Shown piece after piece: positions 8,679 to 17,561 of a stretch of 64,000 bases of DNA. The stretch spans positions 33,176-97,175 of the forward strand of contig JAJXWH010000019.1 in assembly GCA_021781745.1 (NCBI GenBank), written 5' to 3'. Position numbers and translations under genes: made by a program. The DNA comes from Bacillota bacterium (GTDB lineage: Bacteria; Bacillota; Clostridia; Clostridiales; Clostridiaceae). The first letter of the stretch is position 1; each line of letters opens with the position of its first letter. The notes beneath the pieces were generated by a model. The model worked only from the letters and a program-made list of their open reading frames with translations. It did not search any database and was not told where the DNA came from.

Positions 8679-9464
8679 TTATTTATTTTGAAAGTTTTTT
8701 TCTGCTCTTCTTTCTAAGAAAGCAGTCATTCCTTCTGTTTGATCTTCTGTTGCAAAGCACTTACCAAAATCTTCTGCTTCTATTAATATAGCTGCATCTA
8801 TATCAACTTGCATTCCTCTATCAATAGCATCTTTGCAATATGCAACTGCTTTTGGAGCATTAGCTGCAATTTTATTAGCCATAGCTTTTGCTTCATCTAT
8901 TAAGTTTTCTAATTCAACTATTTTATTTACTAAGCCTATTCTGTAAGCTTCTTCTGCATTTATAATATCACAAGTGTATATTAATTCTTTAGCTTTTCCT
9001 GGTCCTACAATTCTAGCTAATCTTTGAGTTCCACCAAAGCCTGGAGTTATTCCTAGACCTACTTCTGGTTGACCAAATTTAGCTTTTACTGAAGCTATTC
9101 TTATATCGCATGACATAGCAAGTTCGCATCCACCACCAAGAGCAAATCCTGATACAGCTGCAATAACCGGCTTATCCAATTTTTCTAATCTTCTGAAAAC
9201 ATTGTTTCCTAAGATTCCAAATTCTTTACCTTGTTCTTCGTTAAGATCTTTCATTTCTGCAATATCTGCCCCAGCAACAAAAGATTTTTCTCCTGCACCA
9301 GTTAATATAACTGCATATACATTACTGTCTTTTTCTAAGTCTTCTAAAACAGTGTCTAAATCCTTTAATGTTTCTGAATTTAATGCATTTAATGCTTTTG
9401 GTCTATTGATTGTAACAATAGCTAAATGCCCTTCTTTTTCAAGAATTACATTTTTTAATTCCAT
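8679..9464 (-). CDS. crt: 3-hydroxybutyryl-CoA dehydratase (crotonase)
   Basis: Enoyl-CoA hydratase-family enzyme converting 3-hydroxybutyryl-CoA to crotonyl-CoA. The oxyanion-hole segments are AGADIAEM and ALGGGCELAMSCDIRIAS, and catalytic glutamates lie in GQPEVGLGITPGFGGTQRL. I chose the ATG at 9464 (protein begins MELKNVIL) because an AAGGAGGACCTTAAC site sits just before it. An in-frame ATG at 9482 would add six residues (MKEDLN) with no site. It is first gene of the five-gene operon and has a Rex operator upstream. Confidence 0.96.
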   Translation of the reverse strand: MELKNVILEKEGHLAIVTINRPKALNALNSETLKDLDTVLEDLEKDSNVYAVILTGAGEKSFVAGADIAEMKDLNEEQGKEFGILGNNVFRRLEKLDKPVIAAVSGFALGGGCELAMSCDIRIASVKAKFGQPEVGLGITPGFGGTQRLARIVGPGKAKELIYTCDIINAEEAYRIGLVNKIVELENLIDEAKAMANKIAANAPKAVAYCKDAIDRGMQVDIDAAILIEAEDFGKCFATEDQTEGMTAFLERRAEKNFQNK

Positions 9465-9540
9465 GTTAAGGTCCTCCTTCAAACTTGCTTATTTTTATTA
9501 TTTTAAATTTTCATACTATTTGTGATATTTTTAAATTCAT

Positions 9541-9558
9541 TTGTTAATAATATAACAA
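9541..9558 (-). promoter_or_regulatory. Rex operator upstream of crt
   Basis: The sequence TTGTTAATAATATAACAA matches TTGTTAA-N4-TTAACAA with one mismatch and lies about 77 bp before the crt ATG. The rex gene itself is the next gene upstream. Rex repression of this operon is established in solventogenic clostridia and is released at high NADH/NAD+ ratio. Nothing else stands out in the 9483-9872 gap apart from the rex terminator. Confidence 0.82.
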
Positions 9559-9773
9559 ATGAATGAAAAAAAATATAAAGCTTTACTGCCTTATTTAAAA
9601 TTATAATACGTACTTAGATTATTTGCAATAAAATATTCTGTTTTAATTCAAGTTTTTACTATCTTAAAATACAATATTATTATTATACACAAGTCACTTC
9701 CAGATAATCAAAGTATATATAATTAAAAAAATAACAAATTTCTATTCAATCAACTTTATCTTTTTGATAAAAC

Positions 9774-9827
9774 AAATTCAACTAGCTTCAATTGATCTAT
9801 AAAACTAATCTGAAACCAGTTGAATTT
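9774..9827 (-). terminator. Terminator-like hairpin after rex
   Basis: A perfect 10-bp stem (9774-9783 with 9818-9827) encloses a long loop after the rex stop codon. The trailing T-run is weak, so termination may be partial. Confidence 0.5.
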
Positions 9828-9872
9828 ATAATAACACCTATCTTCTCTTAAGATAAAATGTCACTCTATTTT

Positions 9873-10508
9873 TTAGCTATCACTTTCATTTAGCAAATAT
9901 ATTAATGTCAATAAACTTTCACTTAAATGTACATTTTCTACTTTTACATAATCTGGTACTGCTAAATCAACAGGTGCAAAATTCCAGATTCCTCTTACTC
10001 CACCTTTGATGAGTTCTTCAGCAACAATCTGTGCATTCTTTCTTGGAACACAAATTATTCCTATATCAATTTTATGTTCAGATAAAACAGAAGACATTTC
10101 ATCTATATCCATAATCTCTACATCCCTAATTTTCATTCCTATTAATTTAGGATTTGCATCAAAAATAGCCGTTATTTTAAATCCCAAGTTTTCAAATCTC
10201 GAGTAATTTGAAACCGCTTGGCCTATATTCCCAGCTCCAACTAATGCAGCCTCATAACCTCTGTCCAATCCTAAAATTGAACTAATTTGGTTATATAATT
10301 CTTTTACATTATAACCATATCCTTGTTGTCCAAAATCTCCAAAACAATTTAAATCCTGACGAATCTGTGATGCAGTAAAACCTATCTTTTCCCCTAATTC
10401 CTTTGAAGAAATTCTATCTACGTCATTTTTCATAAGTTCTTCGAGATATCTATAATATTTAGGCAATCTTTTTATAACTGCCATAGATATATTTTTATTC
10501 TTTTCCAT
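9873..10508 (-). CDS. rex: Redox-sensing transcriptional repressor Rex
   Basis: A 211-residue repressor that binds DNA when NAD+ is high and lets go when NADH binds. Residues 1-75 form the winged helix (RLPKYYRYLEEL, ISSKELGEKIGFTASQIRQDLNCFG). The Rossmann domain has VGAGNIGQAV near residue 90. The C-terminal domain-swap helix reads LSESLLTLIYLL. Its predicted operators at 9541 and 1285 lie before crt and the hydrogenase. The start has an AGGAGAAAA site. The gap upstream (10509-10845) is AT-rich and shows no clear feature besides where its promoter must be. Confidence 0.96.
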   Translation of the reverse strand: MEKNKNISMAVIKRLPKYYRYLEELMKNDVDRISSKELGEKIGFTASQIRQDLNCFGDFGQQGYGYNVKELYNQISSILGLDRGYEAALVGAGNIGQAVSNYSRFENLGFKITAIFDANPKLIGMKIRDVEIMDIDEMSSVLSEHKIDIGIICVPRKNAQIVAEELIKGGVRGIWNFAPVDLAVPDYVKVENVHLSESLLTLIYLLNESDS

Positions 10509-10845
10509 ACCTATTTTCTCCTAATCAATAATTTAATATTTTAACTATCCATAATCGGCTTACATAATAGACAAAACCCAACTTAATTATAATTTAATCT
10601 AATTTTTAACAAACTATACCCCAATAACACAACATTTTTTAAACTGACTAACCACTATGATTAATAATTCTACCATACTTCTATATTTTAGTGTCAAGCT
10701 TATTAAAATTATTTGTGAAAAATATTAATATAAATATAATTCTAATTTATAAAATGTAATATATCCTTTCAAAAGATTAACTCTAAGATAGAATATCTTT
10801 CAAATTACTTCCGTAAATAATAATTAAATTAGTATTTTTTATGTA

Positions 10846-10889
10846 ACATAAAAATACCCCAAAATAATTATATAATTACTTTGAGATAT
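10846..10889 (-). terminator. Terminator of the zinc phospholipase-like gene
   Basis: A long imperfect stem (10854-10868 with 10875-10889, 6-base loop) is followed on the minus strand by TTTTTATG. Confidence 0.75.
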
Positions 10890-10915
10890 TTCTTAAATAT
10901 AAGCATAATCAAAAA

Positions 10916-11503
10916 TTAAATTGCTCTACTTACCTTACTATTATCATTTATAAATACATTATCTAAAATCATGTTTAGAATGCTATCACAAACATAGTAT
11001 GAAAATGTTAAATCATTCTGATAATCTAGTATTCCATCATATTGATCTTGCAGTTGTAGTATAAATTCTTTTATATTATTTGGCTCAATATTTGTATTTA
11101 TAATCCCTGTTTGATTGAAATTCTTAGCTAATTTAGCTAATTTATTCTCATAAGACATATGATTTTTTACTGCGCTTGTACTCTTAAATTCCCATCGATA
11201 ATAATGAGGTGCACAAAAAAAATCACATAAAAAGTGACATATTACTCCAAGCTCTTCACTAAACTTTCCAATTGTCATATTATAATAAACGTCTTCCAAT
11301 GTCAGCGAAGATAAATATATGATTTTCTCAACAACCATATCTATACTTTCATTAAAATAATGTTTCATTAATTTATACTTAGGCACACAGTCAGGTTTCA
11401 CATTCCCCCATATAAATCTTTTATTATTAATTAAATACACACTTTTTGTATTAGCATGCTTTAGAATATTCTCTGCCATAGTTTTATGAGTATTAATCAT
11501 CAA
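10916..11503 (-). CDS. Zinc-dependent phospholipase C-like protein
   Basis: A 195-residue, mostly helical protein with His residues spaced as in the S1/P1 nuclease-phospholipase C fold: a His near the N-terminus (NTHKTMAENIL), then ELGVICHFLCDFFCAPHYY and KNHMSYE. It is shorter than secreted phospholipase C and has no signal peptide, so it is probably a cytoplasmic member of this zinc-hydrolase-like family, common in clostridia and of unknown substrate. It stands alone between two terminators. Confidence 0.7.
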   Translation of the reverse strand: MMINTHKTMAENILKHANTKSVYLINNKRFIWGNVKPDCVPKYKLMKHYFNESIDMVVEKIIYLSSLTLEDVYYNMTIGKFSEELGVICHFLCDFFCAPHYYRWEFKSTSAVKNHMSYENKLAKLAKNFNQTGIINTNIEPNNIKEFILQLQDQYDGILDYQNDLTFSYYVCDSILNMILDNVFINDNSKVSRAI

Positions 11504-11727
11504 AACATGATCACATCCTCTACATTTAAATTATTTATATCAAAAAAATTTTGAAGTAATTTACATATTAATTTTTTAATTTAATTAAAATTTCTGCTAT
11601 ATTTATATAATAATACTCGTCTTATAAATTTACAACACTTAATTAATATCTAAGTGAAGTAGTATATGTACAAATCTCCAAGAATATGAATATAGACATT
11701 CTAAAATTCTACCTTATTTCCCACTAT

Positions 11728-11774
11728 AATTAAAATAAGCTGTTCAAAGTTTTTCTGTTTTGAATCAGCTTATT
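11728..11774 (-). terminator. Terminator of the mannose-1-phosphate guanylyltransferase gene
   Basis: A stem of about 15 bp (11734-11748 with 11758-11774) follows the stop codon on the minus strand with a TTTTAATT tail. Confidence 0.75.
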
Positions 11775-11782
11775 TACCAAGC

Positions 11783-12850
11783 TTATAGGAATTTACTATA
11801 TTTTTGGTTTTCATTAAGTTTATTTAATAAATGTTTTATCTCTTGGTCCTTGTTCTTATCCATTACGAGTATAACATCTCCTGCGTCAACTACAACTAAA
11901 TCCTTTATTCCAAATCCAATAATTAAGTTCTTATCTCCAAATATAGAGCAATTCTCACATTCATCAATATAAACATTCTTAGAAATATTGTTATTTTTGT
12001 CTGTGCTTAAAAGTCTGCTTAAAGCTCCAAAGCTTCCCATGTCATCCCAATTAAAATCACATTTTATGACATATGCTTTTCTTGTTCTTTGCATTACTCC
12101 AAAATCTATAGATATTCCATCTATTAGTTCATATTGCTCCTTTATTGTTTTTTCCTCGTTTTCTTCACCTAAGCTTTTATATATTTCCATTAATGATTTG
12201 TGCAATTTAGGTAGGTATTTTTCTATTTCTCTTAAAATAACATCTGCTCTAAATACAAACATTCCTGAATTCCATAGATAGGTTCCTTTTAATATAAAAT
12301 CTTTAGCTACTTCTGAATTTGGTTTTTCAGTAAATCTTGCGATCTTATAAGTTGGTATAGTTCCAGTGGTTCTCTCACCCATTTCTATATAGCCATACCC
12401 AGTTTCTGCTCTACTTGGTTCAATTCCAAGAGTAACAATACATCTCCTCTTGTTAGCCATCTCTATTGCTTGAGATAACGTATCTATATAATTCTTCTCA
12501 CCTTGAATATAGTGATCTGATGGTAATACAACCATAACTGCATTAGCATCTTGTTTTAATAACTTCACTGCAGACAATCCTATACAAGTTGCAGTTTCCT
12601 TATTAGCAGGTTCAACAAAAATATTTTCCTCTTTAATCCCTGCCAGTTCATTTTTAACTTTTTCTTTGTAGTCCATATTAGTCACAACATAAATATTATT
12701 TCTATCTATTAGCGGTATTATCCTATCAACAGTATTAACTAAAAAGCTTTTATTGTTAATAAGTTTTAAAAATTGTTTTGGTTGATCGGCTCTTGATAGA
12801 GGATATAGTCTGCTGCCCTTACCTCCAGCTAAAATCAGCCCGTATATCAC
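11783..12850 (-). CDS. Mannose-1-phosphate guanylyltransferase
   Basis: A 355-residue sugar nucleotidyltransferase that makes GDP-mannose from mannose-1-phosphate and GTP for cell-surface polysaccharides. The pyrophosphorylase motif is LAGGKGSRLYPLSRADQPKQFL, followed by VVLPSDHYI and FTEKP. It has only the catalytic domain; the isomerase domain of bifunctional ManC/AlgA is absent. The start is GTG, with GGAG about 10 bases upstream. No polysaccharide genes flank it. Confidence 0.88.
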   Translation of the reverse strand: MIYGLILAGGKGSRLYPLSRADQPKQFLKLINNKSFLVNTVDRIIPLIDRNNIYVVTNMDYKEKVKNELAGIKEENIFVEPANKETATCIGLSAVKLLKQDANAVMVVLPSDHYIQGEKNYIDTLSQAIEMANKRRCIVTLGIEPSRAETGYGYIEMGERTTGTIPTYKIARFTEKPNSEVAKDFILKGTYLWNSGMFVFRADVILREIEKYLPKLHKSLMEIYKSLGEENEEKTIKEQYELIDGISIDFGVMQRTRKAYVIKCDFNWDDMGSFGALSRLLSTDKNNNISKNVYIDECENCSIFGDKNLIIGFGIKDLVVVDAGDVILVMDKNKDQEIKHLLNKLNENQKYSKFL

Positions 12851-12949
12851 GCATTTTCAACTCCATGTAATGATACTAGTTCATTATATGTCAAAGTTTA
12901 TTTATTTGTGAGTCTGTGTAAAAATAACACTAAATATAATTAATCATTG

Positions 12950-14848
12950 TTAAAATAATTGAATTACATTACCATTTTTCCCACAGCAATTTTTATACTT
13001 TTTACCACTGCCACATATACACGGTTCATTTCTTCCAACCGTTCTTTTCTTTTCTTCCTTAATTGCATTTCCCACTTTTTCATTAATTGTAGCGCCTCTA
13101 TATTTCCACAATCTTATATTCCTTATAAACTTACCAACAATACTGACAATAGCATCTCTAGCCTCTTGATTATTTTTATCTGCTTCCCCTAATGATTCTA
13201 ATATCTCATCGAGGATTTCCTCCATGTCTTTGTCTTGAATATCGATAGCTAAGGCCTCTGTTAACTCTGATAATGTTTCTTTATCAATATCAAATAGATT
13301 CAGAAATTCTTTAGCAAATGTTTTTCCTGCTTTGGATTTATTAATCCAATCCTCTTCCGCCATACTTAGTAATTCTTCCTTAGAAATAGCGGCATACTCC
13401 AAGTTTTCCCCTTCAATTTCTGCTAACAGCATCCACCACATTGCTATTTCATTATTAACTAAATAATCTTCTATTTCCTCATATTCATCATAATAGTATT
13501 CTGCTTCTCTCAATATTTCTTCTATTTTGCATTTCTTAGCTTCTTCAAATCCATATCTATTAAACAGCTTCTCAATATCATTCAAACTTATAATTCCATA
13601 TGCTCTGTTCATTCCCCTATAGAGATTAATTATTTCACTATTTTCTTTTACAAGCTTTCTATATTCTAAATTATTTTTTTCTTTAACTAGATCTTGAATA
13701 ACTTTAGGCATTAGTATTACTGTCTCATCATCATTATTTCTTGATGCAAATAAAATCCCTATAGAAAAAAAATAATCTATCTTATCAATGTCATCTTCAT
13801 CATCCTGACTTACAACTTGAACTCCAGAACTATCTGAATATTTCTTTAGGAATTTATATCTTTCTTCATCAAATAAATCTATTGTTTTTTTAACAGCTTC
13901 TTCATACTCATTAAGAATCTTATTAGTTAATTCTTTTTTCTTCAAACCATTTATATCCGAAATTCTAAGCCTATCTGCAATATTGCACAAGTCATCTTTA
14001 TTTAAACCTTTTATCAAGTCACTTATCTCAAAAGAATATTTTACTTTTGTGAATAACTGATCTACAGTATTTTCAAAATCCATTTCGAAATTTTCAGCGA
14101 AATCTTCCAGACCAAATAAATCTTCAAAAAAATCTTCCTCATAATCCTCTTGTTTTTTTGTCTTCCTTTTATTTAATTTATATTTATTAGTATTTCCGGG
14201 CAAATACTTATTTTCTGCTTCTTTGTTTCCATGATAGCCACAGACTCCATCCCTTGGTGAATTACAATATTCAACCTCATCTATAAAATCTGTCTCTTCA
14301 TCAATACAATTTTCACACAACCATTCAGATTCCTCATAGTTAAAGTACTTAGCTTTTTCTCCACATTTTTCACACTTATATTCAATTTCATTATTTCTCG
14401 CTATTATTTCTATTTGCGTAAATTCTTTAGGAACATCAATTACATCTACTACTTCTAAATTCAGGTAAGTTGTGCTTCCAAAATCATATTCATATTCAAA
14501 TTTTTCACCTACACTTAATACTTCACTTATTTTTATATTCATATCATCATCTTGATAAAATTCTCTGTTAATAGTAAATCCACTTAAATGTCCACAACAT
14601 TCTACCCAAACATCTCTTATAAATTGATCTATATGTACCAATCCTAGTGAAGAATCTATTGATAAATATATGCAATATTCATTTGCTCCATATTTAGGCT
14701 TAATAGAAATTATAAATTGTTTTCTTTTGCTCCCTTTTTGAGGCGTCTTTTCTTCTATATTCTTTTTCATTACAGTGCAGCTTTTCATATGTCTCTTAAT
14801 GGTTCTTTCAGTTAATTCCTTATTGCAATAGTAACATTTTCCTTTCAA
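12950..14848 (-). CDS. Multidomain SEC-C motif protein with pRiA4b ORF-3-like domain
   Basis: About 632 residues. In order: a C2H2-like zinc finger at the N-terminus (CYYCNKELTERTIKRHMKSC), a pRiA4b ORF-3-like domain (IDQFIRDVWVECCGHLSGF ... VGEKFEYEYDFGSTTYL), a CxxC/CxxC zinc ribbon, an acidic linker, a SAP/Rho-N-like helix pair (LNKDDLCNIADRLRISDINGL), a long helical region, and a C-terminal SEC-C zinc motif (GRNEPCICGSGKKYKNCC). The role is unknown. I prefer the TTG at 14848, which has an AAAGGAG site, over the ATG at 14878, which has none. Confidence 0.8.
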   Translation of the reverse strand: MKGKCYYCNKELTERTIKRHMKSCTVMKKNIEEKTPQKGSKRKQFIISIKPKYGANEYCIYLSIDSSLGLVHIDQFIRDVWVECCGHLSGFTINREFYQDDDMNIKISEVLSVGEKFEYEYDFGSTTYLNLEVVDVIDVPKEFTQIEIIARNNEIEYKCEKCGEKAKYFNYEESEWLCENCIDEETDFIDEVEYCNSPRDGVCGYHGNKEAENKYLPGNTNKYKLNKRKTKKQEDYEEDFFEDLFGLEDFAENFEMDFENTVDQLFTKVKYSFEISDLIKGLNKDDLCNIADRLRISDINGLKKKELTNKILNEYEEAVKKTIDLFDEERYKFLKKYSDSSGVQVVSQDDEDDIDKIDYFFSIGILFASRNNDDETVILMPKVIQDLVKEKNNLEYRKLVKENSEIINLYRGMNRAYGIISLNDIEKLFNRYGFEEAKKCKIEEILREAEYYYDEYEEIEDYLVNNEIAMWWMLLAEIEGENLEYAAISKEELLSMAEEDWINKSKAGKTFAKEFLNLFDIDKETLSELTEALAIDIQDKDMEEILDEILESLGEADKNNQEARDAIVSIVGKFIRNIRLWKYRGATINEKVGNAIKEEKKRTVGRNEPCICGSGKKYKNCCGKNGNVIQLF

Positions 14849-15074
14849 GTAACAGTCACTCCTTTTGTCCAATACCATTTCTAAAATTAGATATATACTT
14901 TTTTATATTAATATAACACTGACTTCACAAATATATTGCATCAAATCCTTAGTTGATTACTGTTACAATGCTATATCTTGTTACATTTTACATATACATT
15001 AAATTTAAGTCAACATCTGATACATAATAATCAAACCATGCATAAACAATAAATTTCTTCATCGTCTATACATG

Positions 15075-15345
15075 GTTTTAGGCACATGAAAGAAAATAGC
15101 AAGTCCAAAATGCCATGATTATTTTTCATCAGACAAGGAAGTAGATTGGCCTCATAACAGGCCTATTATAAGTGAGAGTCCAAAAGTGATGCTCCAAATC
15201 TTGTATTTGGCTAGCAGAACTTTCTCTGTGAGCATCTTGTATTTGGTTTCTCGAACTTAGTTAAATTGCGCATGCAATTTAACCTCCTTTGATGATGGAA
15301 AATAGGCTTGGCAGATGGACTTGTTATTTTTTTGATTGTGCCTTA
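15075..15345. repeat. Palindromic repeat element, copy 1 (long form, MITE-like)
   Basis: A 271-bp element whose ends are imperfect inverted repeats of about 54 bp (left begins TTTTAGGCACATGAAAG; right, read in reverse, begins TAAGGCACAATCAAAAA). It shares its outer 90 and 55 bases with a second copy at 32772-32939. An internal GGCCT/AGGCC stem-loop is kept in both. The centre of this copy holds 100 extra bases, including a fragment related to 44528-44600 and a palindrome at 15260-15283. It begins just after the stop of the aldo/keto reductase gene. No transposase is present. Confidence 0.85.
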
Positions 15346-15363
15346 CTTATAATGTATTTTATT

Positions 15364-16320
15364 TTATGATAAAATCTCATCTATTCTATCTAATTCTTCT
15401 CTAGAAAATTCTAAATTATCCAATGCCTTTACATTATCCTCGATTTGAGATGGTTTACTAGCTCCGATTAATACTGAAGTTATATCTCCTCTTAGATCCC
15501 ATGCAAGTGCCATTTGCGCAAGACTTTGACCTCTTTCTTTTGCAATTTCATTAAGTTCAATAACTTTTTTCACCTTTTCTTCTGTCACATCTTTTTCATG
15601 CAAATACAAACTATTTCTCCCTATTCTTGAATCCTTTGGAATTCCATTGATATATTTATCAGTAAGCAATCCTTGTGCAAGTGGTACAAAAGCTATAGTT
15701 CCAATTCCTTCTTCTTTATGAACTTCAAGCTGTTTACCTTCAATATGCCTATCAAACATAGAATATCTAAGCTGATTAATTAAACAAGGTGTTCCTAATT
15801 TCTTTAAAATTTCCGCTGCTCTTTTAGTTTGTTCTGGTCCATAGTTTGAAATTCCTACATATAAAGCTTTACCTTGTCTAACTAATAAATCTAAAGTAGC
15901 CATTGTCTCTTCTAATGGTGTCTCAGGGTCAAATCTGTGATGATAGAATATATCTACATAATCAAGTCCCATACGTTTTAAACTTTGGTCTAAGCTTGCT
16001 ACTAAATATTTCTTAGAACCACCATCACCATATGGACCCTCCCACATATCATACCCTGCCTTTGTAGATATCACCATTTTATCTCGGTCATATGGAGTAT
16101 AGTTTTTCTTCAGTATTCTTCCAAAAGTTTCTTCTGCAGATCCATCAGCTGGTCTTCCATAATTGTTGGCCAAATCAAAATGAGTTATTCCAAGCTCAAA
16201 GGCCCTTTTTAGAATTGCTTCACTATTAGAAAAAATATCGTTTTCACTAAAGTTATGCCATAATCCTAAAGATATAGCTGGCAATTTAAGTCCACTGTTT
16301 CCACATCTGTTATATATCAT
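15364..16320 (-). CDS. Aldo/keto reductase, L-glyceraldehyde-3-phosphate reductase-like (YghZ group)
   Basis: A 318-residue NADPH-dependent carbonyl reductase. The catalytic tetrad is visible: Asp and Tyr in HFDLANNYGRPADGSAEETFG, Lys in VISTKAGYDMW, His in DIFYHHRFDP. The NADPH-binding end includes VLIGASKPSQI. The GRPADGSAEE segment is typical of the YghZ group. A GGAGGAAA site precedes the ATG. A divergent-looking AraC regulator lies just upstream on the same strand and may control it. Confidence 0.9.
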   Translation of the reverse strand: MIYNRCGNSGLKLPAISLGLWHNFSENDIFSNSEAILKRAFELGITHFDLANNYGRPADGSAEETFGRILKKNYTPYDRDKMVISTKAGYDMWEGPYGDGGSKKYLVASLDQSLKRMGLDYVDIFYHHRFDPETPLEETMATLDLLVRQGKALYVGISNYGPEQTKRAAEILKKLGTPCLINQLRYSMFDRHIEGKQLEVHKEEGIGTIAFVPLAQGLLTDKYINGIPKDSRIGRNSLYLHEKDVTEEKVKKVIELNEIAKERGQSLAQMALAWDLRGDITSVLIGASKPSQIEDNVKALDNLEFSREELDRIDEILS

Positions 16321-16545
16321 TTTTGATTTCCTCCTAATGATTTATATTGTATATCTTTATCTGCTTAATGTGCTTTGAATTTCTTTATCTTCTTAAAGAA
16401 TAGCATTATTAAGCAATAGAATAAATATCATAATGTCATATCTATATTACCTTATGTCTCTAAATTATAATCAGATATTATAAACTTTATCTTCCTAGAA
16501 GCGAATTTAGTAGCCTAAAGCTTTTAATGAAAGTAAATACGCAAA

Positions 16546-17385
16546 TTATTCATTAAAGTTCCTATATTTACTTGGCGGTAATCCAGTAATTTTCTTAAAG
16601 GTTTTTGAAAATATTAATGGATTATCATAACCTACAGAGCGTGATATGTCTCCTATGGATAACTGCCTGTCTTTCATCATATCTTTAGCCTTATTGATTC
16701 TAAAACTTATTAAATAATCTTGAATTGTAACTCCAACCATTTCTTTAAATAATTTAGAAATATATTTTCTATCTAAACCGATAAACTTTGCTAGTTCAGA
16801 AACTCTTATTTTATGAGAATAATTGATATATATAAAATCAATTACTTTATTTATATACATATTTCTATTTGTTTTCGCTTCTTCATAAGACAAATCTAAA
16901 ACTGCTTCATCAATTATAGTCGCTAAAAAAAGGTATAACAAACTCTGCAATCTTAAATCACTACTCTTTTCTGCATTAGTAGCCTGTATCATTTCTTCAA
17001 AGCATTTACTAACCATATCATCTTTGTTATATTCAATAATAGGATTTTTAATTGTTAGATTAGCGCGTTTTAAATATGCTTCTGCATTAATCCCATCAAA
17101 TGCACACCATGAGTAGTCCCAAGGATCCTTCTCGTCTGCCTTATAATATGCAATAATATTAGGTAATATAAGAAACCCTTGTCCTTCTTTCAGGCGATAA
17201 ATCTCATTTCCCAACTTAAAGATACCCTTACCTTTGTGTATATAATGTATTTTAAAATGTTCTTTAATTGCAGGACCCCAAGAATGATTAGGATTACACT
17301 TCTGTGTACCACAATAATATAACTTTAAATCCAAATTATTTATTAGGTTCAATTTATTTATATTCATCATATTTCTATATTTCAT
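16546..17385 (-). CDS. AraC family transcriptional regulator
   Basis: A 279-residue regulator. The N-terminal half is a cupin sensor (HYIHKGKGIFKLGNEIYRLKEGQGFLILPN), of the type that usually binds sugars. The C-terminal half has two helix-turn-helix motifs (VSELAKFIGLDRKYISKLFKE; GDISRSVGYDNPLIFSKTFK), ending in the AraC signature KITGLPPSKYR. It lies 225 bp upstream of the aldo/keto reductase in the same direction and may regulate it; the ligand is unknown. Confidence 0.92.
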   Translation of the reverse strand: MKYRNMMNINKLNLINNLDLKLYYCGTQKCNPNHSWGPAIKEHFKIHYIHKGKGIFKLGNEIYRLKEGQGFLILPNIIAYYKADEKDPWDYSWCAFDGINAEAYLKRANLTIKNPIIEYNKDDMVSKCFEEMIQATNAEKSSDLRLQSLLYLFLATIIDEAVLDLSYEEAKTNRNMYINKVIDFIYINYSHKIRVSELAKFIGLDRKYISKLFKEMVGVTIQDYLISFRINKAKDMMKDRQLSIGDISRSVGYDNPLIFSKTFKKITGLPPSKYRNFNE

Positions 17386-17504
17386 CCTCTTTGCTATTTT
17401 TATTATAATTATAACATTCTCATTATGTCCTTCAATTTATCATATATAATTTTTTTATTTAAATCAGCCCTCCATAATAAAACAGGTTATATTCCTAATC
17501 CAAT

Positions 17505-17542
17505 AAACTAACACCCTATAAAATCCAATTTTATAGGATGTC
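17505..17542 (-). terminator. Terminator of the ABC exporter operon
   Basis: A 14-bp stem with one mismatch (17511-17524 with 17528-17541) and 3-base loop lies just after the second ABC gene. Confidence 0.65.
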
Positions 17543-17561
17543 AAAAATTTTCTATAAATAT

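Noticed and set aside
15075..15345. CRISPR array or tandem repeat
   Set aside because: The repeated parts are opposite ends of one palindromic element, not regular direct repeats with spacers.
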